Shown piece after piece: positions 8,520 through 17,918 of a DNA stretch of 64,000 bases (position 1 is its first letter; every line of letters begins with the position of its first letter). This DNA comes from JBQLZO01 sp052168315. Lineage in GTDB: Bacteria; Planctomycetota; Phycisphaerae; Phycisphaerales; UBA1924. The notes below the pieces were generated by a model. That model was not told where the DNA came from. It was given only the letters and a program-made list of their open reading frames with translations, and did not search any database. The translations under genes were made by a program, and so were the position numbers. The DNA lies in the NCBI GenBank assembly GCA_052168315.1, contig JBQLZO010000068.1:20556-84555 (forward strand). The letters are read 5' to 3'.

Positions 8520-10736
8520 TTAGCCGCGGAGGACACGATGGGCCAGCCCGGCGGCGAGGATCAGCATCGGCACGCCGAGGATCAGACCCCAGCGGATCCC
8601 GGCGACCTGGGCGGGCGTGAGCATCGCGATCCGTGAGATCTCGTCGGGGCGCGAGCCGGGCGCGATCAGTTCGTCCTTGTGGGCGACCCATGCGAGCGAT
8701 GCGTCGAACAGCTCGGCGTTGCCGGGGAACGCGACGACCTGGCGGGCATCGACGGGCTGGCGGAGGGTGGTGGTCTGATCGTCGAACCAGCCCGGGGCGG
8801 CGACCACGACGGCGCGCTGGGGCGTATCGGTCGCGATCGCGCCGGCCGAGCGCTCGATGGCGGCGGCGATGGTCCACGGGCCGTCATCGATATCGCCGCG
8901 TCCTCCCGGCTCGGGCGGCGTCGGGCCGCCCGAGATGGGCGTGAACGGCGATTGCAGGTTCGCGTACCGGAACGCCCGCCAGTTCCCCTCGCCCCAGACG
9001 CCGTCGCCGGTGTCCTCGGCCCGGTAGAGCGGCCAGACGCGCACGCCATCCGGCAGGGGGTCGGCGATCTCGATGGGCATCGCGACATGGAAGATGGTGA
9101 ACAGCCCCGCGATCGCCTCGCTGATGGGGTGCCCGGGCACGGGCGTGCGGAGGCGGCGGTACAGGTCGATGACGACCTGCGTGGGGTGGCTGATCCGGGA
9201 GACGAGGACGGTGCCGACGCGGGGGGTGATCCCGAGCGGGGCGAGCGCCTGGGCGATGGGGTCGGGCTCGCCGACCGCGGGCATCTCCGAGGGCTCGAGC
9301 GAGACCATGAGGTTGGCTCCCTCGGCGATGAGGGCCGAGAGCGTGTCGGCGAGGCGCGCGATGCGGGTGGCGCGTTCGCTCATGGCGCGCGTGGGCGAGC
9401 CGCGATCGAGCCCGAGGCGCGTCGGCGCTTCGAGCAGGACATAGACGACCGGGCGGCTGCCCGCGCCCCGGTGTGCCTGGGCGATGTCGGGGCGTGATTC
9501 CTGCAGCGCGACCGGCCACTCGGCGATCTCGATCCGCCGGAGGGCGAGGCGCTGGAACAGCGCGGCCAAGCGCATGCCGGCGGGCGTCGGGCGGTTGCCG
9601 GGGGCGAGCATGCGTTCGAGTTCGGCGTGGACGAAGACGACGATGGGGGCGGCGCGGTCGGAGAGCGCGGAGATGGCGTTGGCGATGGCCTCCTCGCCGT
9701 TGAACCGGACGGCGCGGGGCGGCGCGCCGGGCTGGGCGCCGGGGGTGGTCGCTGAGAACAGGGTGCCGAAGTCGATCGCGGCGGCGCCGCGTTCCGAGAG
9801 CAGCACGACGCCCTGCTGCGAGGAGAGCAGGCGGGCGATGAGCAGCGGCTCGAGCGGATCGAGCCGGTCGAGGCGGTCGAAGATCAGCGAGGCGGCGGTC
9901 GTGATCACGCCCGCGCGGGCGCGGATGGACTCGGGGAGCCCGCGGAGATCGGGGAGTTCGCCCGCGCGGGCCTCGAGGGCGGCCATCGCCTGCTCGACAT
10001 CGCGCGCGAACGCGCCGCCGGTCGCGAGCGTCGGCGCGATCGCATCGCGCGTCGCATCGCCCTGCGGGAACTCGATCCCGAGGAGCTGGGTGCGCGTGGC
10101 GTCGCGGGCGCGATCGGCGCCGGCGCGGATCTCATCGGCGAACACGCGGGCCTGGGATGCGGCCTCGGCGAGCGCCTGGGCCGCGTCCGGGCGGTCGCCC
10201 AGCGCCTCGCCGAGCGAGGCGAGCATGTCCGCGAGGTTGTCGAAGTCCGGAGCGATGCCGGCGAAGCGGGTGGCGGCGAAATCGACGGCGCTGCGATGGA
10301 TGGTCATCGCGCTGGACTGGCTCTCGGCGAACCGCCCGATGCTCTGCGCGAGCAGGGCCGGGGCCTCGGGGGCGCGGGTGGAGATGGCGCGGAAGCTCAG
10401 CGACTCGGATCGGCGGTCGAAGGCCTCGAGCAGATCGATCAGCGATTCGAGTGCTTCGGGCGGGATGGACTCGAGGTCGCCGGAAACCACGATCTCGATC
10501 GGGGCCTCGAGGCGATCGATGATCGATCCGGTGCGCTGCGACAGCGAGTGCTGGCGGGTCAGGGTGAGGTCGAACCGGCGCGGCGTGCGCTCGGCGATCA
10601 CGATCGCGAACAGGGCGATGATGGTGGAGGCGGCGAGCAGGATGATCGTCGTCGCGGCGTAGCGCGTGCGGCGCTCGGCGGCGGTGTGCGCGCCTCGGTC
10701 GGGCTTCGGCGCGGTGTTGTTCGCTTTCCTGGTCAT
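8520..10736 (-). CDS. GldG-like ABC transporter auxiliary protein
   Basis: The start at 10736 overlaps the stop of the permease gene by 4 bases, giving 738 residues. There is one membrane helix near the N-terminus (about 27-47), then RRFDLTLTRQHSLS, which matches the conserved start of the GldG/uncharacterised ABC-transport-auxiliary domain. A long extracytoplasmic region follows with a central alpha-helical insert (about 150-290), and a second helix lies at the very C-terminus. GldG-type proteins work with an ABC-2 permease and ATPase; in Bacteroidetes they support gliding, elsewhere the function is open. Last gene of a three-gene, translationally coupled operon. The usual DUF4340 partner is encoded at 14856..16397. 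Confidence 0.8.
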   Translation of the reverse strand: MTRKANNTAPKPDRGAHTAAERRTRYAATTIILLAASTIIALFAIVIAERTPRRFDLTLTRQHSLSQRTGSIIDRLEAPIEIVVSGDLESIPPEALESLIDLLEAFDRRSESLSFRAISTRAPEAPALLAQSIGRFAESQSSAMTIHRSAVDFAATRFAGIAPDFDNLADMLASLGEALGDRPDAAQALAEAASQARVFADEIRAGADRARDATRTQLLGIEFPQGDATRDAIAPTLATGGAFARDVEQAMAALEARAGELPDLRGLPESIRARAGVITTAASLIFDRLDRLDPLEPLLIARLLSSQQGVVLLSERGAAAIDFGTLFSATTPGAQPGAPPRAVRFNGEEAIANAISALSDRAAPIVVFVHAELERMLAPGNRPTPAGMRLAALFQRLALRRIEIAEWPVALQESRPDIAQAHRGAGSRPVVYVLLEAPTRLGLDRGSPTRAMSERATRIARLADTLSALIAEGANLMVSLEPSEMPAVGEPDPIAQALAPLGITPRVGTVLVSRISHPTQVVIDLYRRLRTPVPGHPISEAIAGLFTIFHVAMPIEIADPLPDGVRVWPLYRAEDTGDGVWGEGNWRAFRYANLQSPFTPISGGPTPPEPGGRGDIDDGPWTIAAAIERSAGAIATDTPQRAVVVAAPGWFDDQTTTLRQPVDARQVVAFPGNAELFDASLAWVAHKDELIAPGSRPDEISRIAMLTPAQVAGIRWGLILGVPMLILAAGLAHRVLRG

Positions 10737-11449
10737 CGCCACCTCCGCGACTCGACCGCGACGCCTGCGAGCGTGATGAACCACGCGGTGACAACGAGGA
10801 AGAAGACGAGGTGGCGGGTGTCGACGATGCCGCGGGCGAAGTCGGCCAGCCGGAGGCGGAGCGAGGCGGAGTACAGGATGGCATCGCCCGGCGGACCGAT
10901 CTCGCGCGGGACCAGCGTGGTCACGAACCACCAGCCGAGGAACAGGAACAGGGTGCCGAGGTACGCGACGACCTGGTTGCGGGTCAGCGAGGAGAGCAGC
11001 AGTCCGGCGGCGAGGTAGACCATGCCCATGAGCCAGAGCCCGAGGTATCCGGAGACGATCTGGCCGTAGTCGGGCTCGGCGACGATCTCGAGCAGGACCA
11101 CATACAGCAGGGTCGGGGCGAGCATGAGCGCGAAGAACCCGAGCCCGCCGAGGTACTTGCCGATCACGACGGACCAGTCGGAGACGGGGGCGGCCATGAG
11201 CGGCTCGATGGTGCCGGCGCGGTATTCCTCGGCCATGAGGCGCATCGAGATGGCCGGCGCGACCATGAGCAGCAGCCAGTGGGCGAGGTCGAAGAACACG
11301 CGCATGGAGGCGGGCTCGCCGGGCTGGAAGGTCTGGGTCGCGACGAAGGCGCCCGCGAGCAGCGCGAACAGCGCGGCGACGACCCACCCGATCGAGGTGC
11401 GAAGGGCCGAGGAGACCTCACGCCGGGCGATGGTCAGCGCAGCGTTCAT
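10733..11449 (-). CDS. ABC-2 type permease (GldF-like)
   Basis: This is a 238-residue integral membrane protein with about six hydrophobic segments, beginning with ARREVSSALRTSIGW, typical of ABC-2 permeases that act with a GldG partner. The segment AEEYRAGTIEPLMAAPVSDW is the conserved cytoplasmic coupling region of the family. The start overlaps the upstream ATPase stop by 4 bases and its own stop overlaps the GldG-like start by 4 bases, so the three are almost certainly co-translated. The exported or gated substrate is not known. Confidence 0.85.
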   Translation of the reverse strand: MNAALTIARREVSSALRTSIGWVVAALFALLAGAFVATQTFQPGEPASMRVFFDLAHWLLLMVAPAISMRLMAEEYRAGTIEPLMAAPVSDWSVVIGKYLGGLGFFALMLAPTLLYVVLLEIVAEPDYGQIVSGYLGLWLMGMVYLAAGLLLSSLTRNQVVAYLGTLFLFLGWWFVTTLVPREIGPPGDAILYSASLRLRLADFARGIVDTRHLVFFLVVTAWFITLAGVAVESRRWR

Positions 11450-12468
11450 CGGGGCCTCGCCTCCGCCGGTGGATCTGGCTTGGTCTTTGGATCGGGCTCG
11501 GGCTCGGACTCGGCGCGTTCGATCAGCGAGATGTACAGCGTTTCCAGCGATGGCGCATCGGTGCGGAGTTCGCGGATCGAGAGCCCAGCGCTGAGCATCG
11601 CCCGTCCGACCGCCTCGCGGAGCGCCTCGGGCGCCACGCCCGGGCGTGCTCGGATGGCAGCGCGGAGCGGGTGATCGGACCCGGAGGCTGTGAACTCGAA
11701 CCCCTCGACCTGTTCGATCGCGCCCAGCGCCTCGCGGAGCGCAGCGCGGGACCGATCGTTGGGCTCGCTCGCGACCTCGAGGAGGCACGGTGCCTGCCCG
11801 GCGATGTCGGCGGTGAGCTGAGCGGGGGGGCCATCGGCGCGGATCCGCCCGCGGGCGAAGACGATCACGCGGTCGCAGGTCCGCTCGACCTCTGGAAGCA
11901 GGTGGGAAACAAGGAGCATCGTTCGCTCGCCGGCCAGTTCGCGGATCAGGCGCCGGGTCTCGGCGATCTGGGCCGGGTCGAGCCCGGAGGTGGGCTCATC
12001 GAGGATGAGCAGGGGTGGATCGTGGAGCAGCGCGGCGGCGAGCCCGAGTCGCTGGCGGTAGCCCTTGGACAACGCGGAGATCCGCTTGCGGAGCACCTCC
12101 CGGAGGGCGCAGCGCTGGACGGCGTGGTCGATCGCGCGGGTGCGGCGCTTGGCGGGGACCGCGAACAGCGCGGCGCGGTACCTGAGGAAGTCCTTGACGA
12201 GCATTTCGGGATACAGAGGGTTCGACTCGGGGAGATACCCGAGGCGTCGGCGGACCTGCCGGGTGTCGGCGATGGAGTCGAGCCCATCGACCCGCGCGCG
12301 TCCGGAGGTGGGGGGCAGGAGCCCGGCGATGATCCGGATGGTGGTTGACTTTCCCGCGCCGTTCGGGCCGAGGATGCCCACGACCTGCCCGCGGGGCACC
12401 TGGAAGGAGACATCCCGTGCGGCGGCGAACGAGCCGTAGAACTTGGTGAGTGCGTGCGCTTCGATCAT
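11446..12468 (-). CDS. ABC transporter ATP-binding protein (GldA-like)
   Basis: 340 residues. Walker A is GPNGAGKST near residue 37, the signature is LSKGYRQR near 134, Walker B is LLILDEPTSGLDP near 155, and the switch His is in LLVSH. The C-terminal 100 residues form the accessory domain seen in GldA/NatA-type ATPases and end in a charged Pro/Glu/Lys tail. It is first in the operon with the ABC-2 permease and GldG-like protein, with 4-base overlaps, and should energise that complex at the inner membrane. The promoter must lie in the G-rich divergent gap upstream. Confidence 0.9.
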   Translation of the reverse strand: MIEAHALTKFYGSFAAARDVSFQVPRGQVVGILGPNGAGKSTTIRIIAGLLPPTSGRARVDGLDSIADTRQVRRRLGYLPESNPLYPEMLVKDFLRYRAALFAVPAKRRTRAIDHAVQRCALREVLRKRISALSKGYRQRLGLAAALLHDPPLLILDEPTSGLDPAQIAETRRLIRELAGERTMLLVSHLLPEVERTCDRVIVFARGRIRADGPPAQLTADIAGQAPCLLEVASEPNDRSRAALREALGAIEQVEGFEFTASGSDHPLRAAIRARPGVAPEALREAVGRAMLSAGLSIRELRTDAPSLETLYISLIERAESEPEPDPKTKPDPPAEARPR

Positions 12469-12540
12469 CTGAGAGGGCGAACGGTAGCGGCGCGGGGCGT
12501 CCCGGGTGCCCGGCGGCGGTCGAGGCCCGTGGGCGGTGGG

Positions 12541-12582
12541 GGGCTAGTGGGGGCTGGTGTGGGGCTGGTGTGGGGCTGGGGC
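12541..12582 (+). repeat. Short G-rich tandem repeat
   Basis: About three and a half copies of a 10-11 base unit around GGGGCTGGTGT lie in the divergent intergenic region. Each copy has three or four consecutive G, so the strand could form a G-quadruplex. It starts about 75 bases upstream of the ABC ATPase start codon, inside the likely leader of that operon. Confidence 0.6.
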
Positions 12583-12857
12583 GGGCGGGCGGCGAGGCGG
12601 ATTCTTCGTCCCCGGGGGCACGCGGTTCCTCGGTTGTGCGGAGGGAGGGGAAACAGGAGCGCTCGATTCTGCGAACCGTTTCAGGGGATGGCGGGCGGGC
12701 GGGGGCGCCGGAGTTCCCAAGGGTTCCGGCGGGCGCGGGAGGGGTCGAGCGGCGGATGCAGGGGGCGATGGGGAGGGGGAATCTCGTGGCGGGCGCTGTG
12801 GCGGCGCTCGCCGGGCGCGGTGATGGCGTCCGATGCCGATGGAGGCGGATTGTGGGC

Positions 12858-12885
12858 TTGGAATGCAACGGAATGCCGATAGACT
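12858..12885 (+). promoter_or_regulatory. Candidate sigma70 promoter of the GAF-response regulator gene
   Basis: TTGGAA (12858-12863) and TAGACT (12880-12885) are 16 bases apart, each four of six to consensus, and lie about 80 bases before the ATG at 12966. No clear ribosome site precedes that ATG. Called by eye. Confidence 0.35.
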
Positions 12886-12965
12886 CCGCAGGTCGAAGGC
12901 GAGAGAGGGTCGGGCCGCATGATCGCGATGATGATGCTCAGATCGCGCCGCCTGGCGACTGTTGC

Positions 12966-14795
12966 ATGACCGATACGAGACCACGCCTGCTGCTACTTGA
13001 TGGTCCGCACCTCGATGGGGGTGCGATGGTCGATTCCCTGCACCGGTATTTCCGGGTGATCACGGCGGATTCGGCGGGGGCGCTGCGGGCGATCGAGACG
13101 GATGCGTGCGATGCGGTGCTCGCGGAGGCGGGGGACTTTCTGCCGCTGGAGCGGCAGCTGCTCGGGCGCCAGTCCACGATGCTGCTGGACGCGATCGGCG
13201 AGGGGGTGTGCCTGTTCCGTGATGATGGCAAGCCTGTGTGGGCCAACGCGGCGTACGGGCGTCTGGACGACGGTGTGAAGGCCAAGGTCACCAAGGCCGC
13301 GCTGCACGCGTTTGACTATTTCGAGCGGCACAAGTCCGACATCCTGGCGCAGCGGATCAGTTCCACGAAGAAGTACACGCTGACCTGGTCGAAGGGTCGG
13401 CGGCACTACGAGGTCCGGATGTGGCCGGTGCTGCAGGGCGATGCGGGCGACTATCGCCCTGTCGATCCGGCCCGCGCGGGCGGCGGCGGCTCGGACTCCG
13501 ACGCCGAGGGCTCGCGCGCCGGGGACCGGTGCGTGGTGCTCCGGCAGATCGCGGCGACGATCCGCGATGTCTCGACGCGCCGACGGCTGCAGCTCAAGCT
13601 CGATGCGATCAATCGCGCCGGGCAGGAGCTGATGCACATCGACACGGAGACGGTCAAGCAGATGCACGCGGCCGAGCGGCTGGCGATGCTGGAGCGTCGG
13701 GTCGTCAAGTACGCGCGCGAGCTGCTCCAGTTCGACCACTTCGCGGTGCGGATGGTGAATCCGGGCACGCGGTCGCTGGATCTCGTGATGTCGGCCGGGC
13801 TTCCCGAGGAGGCCAAGCGGGTGCGGCTGTATGTCGGCGAGCAGGGCAACGGCATCTCGGGGCTGGTGGCCTCGACGGGCGAGTCGGTGATCTGCGACGA
13901 CACGGCCAGCGACCCGCGCTATGTGCGCGGGCTGGAGGCGGCGGGATCGTCGCTGACGGTGCCGCTGCGGCTGTTCGATCAGGTCATCGGCGTGTTCAAT
14001 GTCGAGAGCCACGAGCGGGCCGGGTTCAATGATGCCGACCGCCAGTTCGCCGAGATGTTCGCGAATTACCTCGCGATGGCGCTGCACATCTTGAACCTGC
14101 TGCTGGTCGAGAAGTGGGCCTCCAGCCGCGAATCGACGGGGCATGTGCAGGTGGAGCTTGCGGGCCCGCTGGACGATCTCTCGAACGAGGCGTCGCTGCT
14201 GCTGGAAGAGGCGGACCCGGAGTCGTCGCAGGCGGGGCACCTGCGCCGGATCTTGCAGGATGTGGAGGCGATCCGCCGACGGATGAAGGCGGCCCAGCGT
14301 GGGTCGCGCTCGCTGCTGGGCGTGAAGGAGGCCATCGAACGCGGCAAGGCCGATGCGGACCTGGTCGGTCGGCGGGTGCTGGTGGTGGACAACGAGCCGG
14401 AGATCGGGCAGATCGTCCGCGATGTGCTGCAGTCGCGCGGGTGCGATGTGGTGGTGTGCGAGTCCGGTGAGGAGGCATCCGAGCGGGTGCTGGCCTCGGC
14501 GGAGGTGGGACGGGAGGGGGCGCTGCTCCTGGGCACCCGCCCGTTTGACATCGTGCTCTCTGACATCAACCTGGGTGATATGACCGGGTACGAGGTGTTC
14601 GCGGCCGCGAAGCGGGCCTCGCCGGACCTGCCGGTGATCCTGATGACGGGGTTCGGGTACGACCCGCACCACTCGATCGTGCGCGCCTCGCAGGAGGGGC
14701 TGCAGTGCGTGCTGTTCAAGCCGTTCCAGGCCGAGCGGCTGATCGATGAGGTCAAGAAGGCGGTCACTGGTGACAACCCGCCGCCGGTCGGGTGA
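12966..14795 (+). CDS. PAS-like/GAF protein with C-terminal response-regulator receiver domain
   Basis: 609 residues. The N-terminal part is a short receiver-like or unknown stretch (LLLLDGPHLDGG), followed by a PAS-like region (about 60-210, starting LLDAIGEGVCLF). A GAF domain follows at about 245-380, then a helical segment, then a full receiver domain from about 470. The phospho-acceptor is Asp533 in SDINLGDMTG, with VVDNEPE as the acidic pocket, MTGFG and LFKPF as the Thr and Lys switch residues. No HTH or output enzyme domain is present, so it probably signals by protein contact. ATG 12966 is the first in-frame ATG matching the conserved part. It sits between the ABC-GldG operon and the DUF4340 gene. 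Confidence 0.8.
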   Translation: MTDTRPRLLLLDGPHLDGGAMVDSLHRYFRVITADSAGALRAIETDACDAVLAEAGDFLPLERQLLGRQSTMLLDAIGEGVCLFRDDGKPVWANAAYGRLDDGVKAKVTKAALHAFDYFERHKSDILAQRISSTKKYTLTWSKGRRHYEVRMWPVLQGDAGDYRPVDPARAGGGGSDSDAEGSRAGDRCVVLRQIAATIRDVSTRRRLQLKLDAINRAGQELMHIDTETVKQMHAAERLAMLERRVVKYARELLQFDHFAVRMVNPGTRSLDLVMSAGLPEEAKRVRLYVGEQGNGISGLVASTGESVICDDTASDPRYVRGLEAAGSSLTVPLRLFDQVIGVFNVESHERAGFNDADRQFAEMFANYLAMALHILNLLLVEKWASSRESTGHVQVELAGPLDDLSNEASLLLEEADPESSQAGHLRRILQDVEAIRRRMKAAQRGSRSLLGVKEAIERGKADADLVGRRVLVVDNEPEIGQIVRDVLQSRGCDVVVCESGEEASERVLASAEVGREGALLLGTRPFDIVLSDINLGDMTGYEVFAAAKRASPDLPVILMTGFGYDPHHSIVRASQEGLQCVLFKPFQAERLIDEVKKAVTGDNPPPVG

Positions 14796-14855
14796 GCGCG
14801 GGCGGCCAATGATGCGCGGGGCGTGCGATGATGCCACCCGGACCGGGAGCCACTG

Positions 14856-16397
14856 ATGTCACTCCGACTCGCTCTGATCGCTGTGCTGATCGCCCTGGCG
14901 CTGGGCGGTGTGCTGGCGCTGCTGCAGCGCGGCGGCGGGAGTGGGGGAGGTGGGTCGGGCAGAGCGTCGGGCCCGGCGCCGGATGCCGAACTCGCAGAAT
15001 TCGATGCGGGGCGGGTCGTGATGATCGAGGTGCGGCGGAGCGAGGGTGCGCCCGTCGTGGTGCGGCGCTCGACGGCGGGCGCGTGGTCGCTGGTTCTTGA
15101 TGGTGCGCCCGACTGGCCGGTGGTGCCGGAGAACCCGATCAACCTGTTGCGCGGGCTGCGGACGCTGACGGGGCAGCGCGCGGCCGATGGGGCGGGAGGC
15201 GAGGGGAGCGGCGCACCGCCGGACGCGGTTCGGCTCACGCTTCAGAGCGATGTGGGCGAGGTGACGCGGTTCGCGTTCGATCCGGTGCCGCTCGGCGGGC
15301 GGATCCGCGCCTGGGCCAATGACGAGGGGCCGTACCTCATCAGCGATGCGGTGCTGACAGCGCTGACGGATCCGGGGCCGATCGGATGGCGGGTGCCGCG
15401 GGCGTTCCCGCGTTTCAACGAGTTCTCGGCGATCGGGCTGTCCATCGAGCGTGGCGATCGCGTGGTGGAACTGGCCCGGCGAGGCGGCGTGTGGGAATTG
15501 CGCGCCCCGGTCGTCGCGGAGGGTGACCAGGGCGCGATCGTCGAGGCGCTGCGCACGGCCGCCTCGATGCCTGTCAGCCGGTTCATGTCATCGACGCCCG
15601 CGCTGCTGGAGCGGGGCGAGACCGATCCGGAGTGGCGGATCTCGCTGCGGTCGAGAGCGCCGTCCGGCGGGGACACGCCTTCGGACCCGAGCTCGGTGCT
15701 GGAGGTCTGGGGCGCGCTGGAGCCGAGCGGGACCATCCTGCTCGGCGCGGTGACGACCGATGGCGGCGAGCGTGCGTTCATGGCGATCCCGGCGTCGGCG
15801 CTGCGGACGCTGAGCGTCGATCCGGTGCGGTACCTGCCAGCGCATCCCAGCGCGGCGGCTCGCGCGGATGTCGCCGCGATCGCGCTGGGCGATGCGGGCG
15901 GGGAAGAGCGGCTGCTGCTGGAACGCGATCTTTCTCGCTGGATGATCCGGAGCGGAGCGGAGGATGGCGGCCCGGGCGGATCGCAGGCGGCGGGCGTGTC
16001 CGCGGATGATCTCGCGCAGGAGGTGCTCGCGCTGCTGTTCGAGCGGGGCGCGCGTCCGGCGCTGTTCGAAGATGGCACGCCGATTCCGACGCCGGATGCG
16101 CGGTCGGCGGGCGAGCTGGCGGTGCCCGAGGGCGTGTCGATCTCGTTCATTGTTGAGCTGCGCGGGCTGGATGGCGGTGTGCTGGAGGTGGTGCGGTTCG
16201 GCGAGCGTGCCGAAGAGCCCGGCGTGGATGCCGGCGGCGAAGCGGATCCGGATGCGGGTTCGGAGTCCAGCGATCCGGCATCGCGTCTGGTGGCGGTGCG
16301 AGGGCAGGTTGTGTGGGTGTATCCCGAGGGCGTCCGGAGCGCACGGGTGCGTGGGGCGATGGGCACGGGGCTCGGGCTTCCGGGGCTGACGGACTGA
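14856..16397 (+). CDS. DUF4340 domain protein, probable partner of the GldG-like system
   Basis: 513 residues with one N-terminal membrane helix (about 3-23), then a Gly/Ser-rich linker encoded by G-runs (14931-14960), then a long periplasmic region. The pattern WSLVLDGAPDWPVVPENPIN and repeated beta-rich segments match DUF4340. That family usually lies directly after a GldG-like auxiliary protein. Here it is on the opposite strand, separated by the response-regulator gene, whose stop is 60 bases upstream. It probably forms the periplasmic part of the same transporter complex. Function unknown. Confidence 0.75.
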   Translation: MSLRLALIAVLIALALGGVLALLQRGGGSGGGGSGRASGPAPDAELAEFDAGRVVMIEVRRSEGAPVVVRRSTAGAWSLVLDGAPDWPVVPENPINLLRGLRTLTGQRAADGAGGEGSGAPPDAVRLTLQSDVGEVTRFAFDPVPLGGRIRAWANDEGPYLISDAVLTALTDPGPIGWRVPRAFPRFNEFSAIGLSIERGDRVVELARRGGVWELRAPVVAEGDQGAIVEALRTAASMPVSRFMSSTPALLERGETDPEWRISLRSRAPSGGDTPSDPSSVLEVWGALEPSGTILLGAVTTDGGERAFMAIPASALRTLSVDPVRYLPAHPSAAARADVAAIALGDAGGEERLLLERDLSRWMIRSGAEDGGPGGSQAAGVSADDLAQEVLALLFERGARPALFEDGTPIPTPDARSAGELAVPEGVSISFIVELRGLDGGVLEVVRFGERAEEPGVDAGGEADPDAGSESSDPASRLVAVRGQVVWVYPEGVRSARVRGAMGTGLGLPGLTD

Positions 16398-16684
16398 TCG
16401 GACGCCCGGGATCGGAAGCGCGATCGAGCGGGGTTGCGGTTATCGGTGTCGCGCGCTTCGGGGGGCTCACCATGGTGTGGCGGGCGCGATGCGGGGTGTG
16501 TGCGGTCTGGATGGGTGTGGCCGGTTGTGGGGATTCGTACGAACGAGCCGGGGATGGAGGGGGATCGATGGAGCGCCGATAGCAGGTCGGACTCCGCGCC
16601 CGGTGTGGGCGCGGGCTTCATGCGGCGCGCCGTCGGGCGCGCCGGGCTCCCCGGGCATCGCCGGGGCGAAGAGGCGCGACCCGG

Positions 16685-17857
16685 ATGTCGATGGCGATGC
16701 TCAAGTCGGGGCTCAGTCCGATCGCGCTGGAGTTCGGCGCCTCGTCGCTGAAAGCGCTGCAGCTGGCCGGTGGCGAGCGGCCGAGCGTGGTCGCGGCGGC
16801 CCAGCTTGATACGCCGGGCGAGCTCCTGGACAGCGATGAGGCGCGGCTGCAGTTCCAGCTCGAGGGCATCGCGGGGCTGCTCAAGGGCGCGGGGTTCAAG
16901 GGCAAGCGGGTCGTCTGCTCCGTGACCGCGACGCGGACCTTCGTGCAGCACCTGCATGTGCCGAAGGTTGATGGGGTGAGCACGGATCAGGCGATCAAGA
17001 TGAAGCTGCGGGAGCTTCTCGAGCGTTCGCCGCGCGAGATCATCCTGAAGACCGTCGAGATCGGCGAGGTCGTCCGCGAGTCCGGGAAGATGATCGAGGT
17101 GCTCTGCATCGCGATGCCGCGCGAGGTCGTGCTCGGGCACATGCAGTCGCTCCGCTCGGCGCGGCTCGAGGTGGTGGGGATCTTCTCTGAGCACATGGCG
17201 GCGGTGCGTCCGTTCGAGTCATCGTCCGGCCGGGGGAGCGGGTCGGGCGGATGCACGATGCTCGTGGACCTCGGGTACGCGACGACGAAGGCGATGATCA
17301 CGCACGGCGGGGCGCTGCGGTTCGCCAAGTCGATCGCGCTGGGCGGGCGGGACTTTGACCGCGTGCTCTCCCGGGATCGCTCTGTGCCGCTGGCGATCGC
17401 GCGGAACCAGCGGTGCGGGATCTATGCCGTCGCGGGCGCGGGTGGTCGGTCGATCGAGTCTCAGGGCGCAGAAGCGAGCGGGCGCGGCGAGGATTCCGAA
17501 ACCGAGGGCGGTGGCGGCGGCGGTGCGCTCGCAGAGGCGCTGGGCGCGCTGCCCGAGGGGTTCTGTCGCAAGCGGACGCGGCTGTTGATCGAGGAGCTCG
17601 GGCGGGCCGTGGCGTACCACGGGGCGCTGTTCGCGTCCAAGCGGCCGAGCAAGGTGGTCTTCTTCGGCGGCGAGGCCCGACGGAGCGAGTTCGTGCGGGC
17701 GTTGGCGACGGGTCTTGGGATGCGCTCGTTCGTGGGCGATCCGATGGCGCTGATCGACGGGACCGACACGGCCGCGTGCACCAATGTGTGCCTCGCGGCG
17801 GCGCAGCCGGGCTGGACCGTGCCGCTGGGGCTGTGCCTTTCGCCGACGGATCTTTGA
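16685..17857 (+). CDS. pilM: Type IV pilus assembly protein PilM
   Basis: A 390-residue actin-like ATPase homologue. The N-terminus (SGLSPIALEFGASSLKALQL) has the first phosphate-binding strand, LVDLGYATTKAMI (about 192) the second, and FFGGEARRSEFVRAL (about 325) the adenosine motif. A Gly-rich insert lies near 275-283. PilM is cytoplasmic and binds the N-terminal tail of PilN, linking the inner-membrane platform to the motor ATPases. It is first of a five-gene plus-strand cluster with the standard PilM-N-O-P order. The 287 bases upstream hold no feature I can name. Confidence 0.88.
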   Translation: MSMAMLKSGLSPIALEFGASSLKALQLAGGERPSVVAAAQLDTPGELLDSDEARLQFQLEGIAGLLKGAGFKGKRVVCSVTATRTFVQHLHVPKVDGVSTDQAIKMKLRELLERSPREIILKTVEIGEVVRESGKMIEVLCIAMPREVVLGHMQSLRSARLEVVGIFSEHMAAVRPFESSSGRGSGSGGCTMLVDLGYATTKAMITHGGALRFAKSIALGGRDFDRVLSRDRSVPLAIARNQRCGIYAVAGAGGRSIESQGAEASGRGEDSETEGGGGGGALAEALGALPEGFCRKRTRLLIEELGRAVAYHGALFASKRPSKVVFFGGEARRSEFVRALATGLGMRSFVGDPMALIDGTDTAACTNVCLAAAQPGWTVPLGLCLSPTDL

Positions 17858-17918
17858 ATGAGGGTCGCGCGTGTGAGCGATCGGACGCGGAATGGGCCGA
17901 GGGCCCGGAGGTGCGCGG

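Larger units (their letters stand above)
12469..12965. other. 497-base divergent promoter region
   Basis: This gap lies between the ABC operon (minus) and the GAF-response regulator (plus). It is strongly G-rich on the plus strand and holds a short tandem repeat (12541-12582) and a sigma70-like hexamer pair (12858-12885). I see no convincing small gene in it. Confidence 0.5.

Noticed and set aside
12993..14837. A 614-codon minus-strand frame opposite the GAF-response regulator
   Set aside because: No recognisable motifs, and it is fully explained as the complement of a clear receiver-domain gene.
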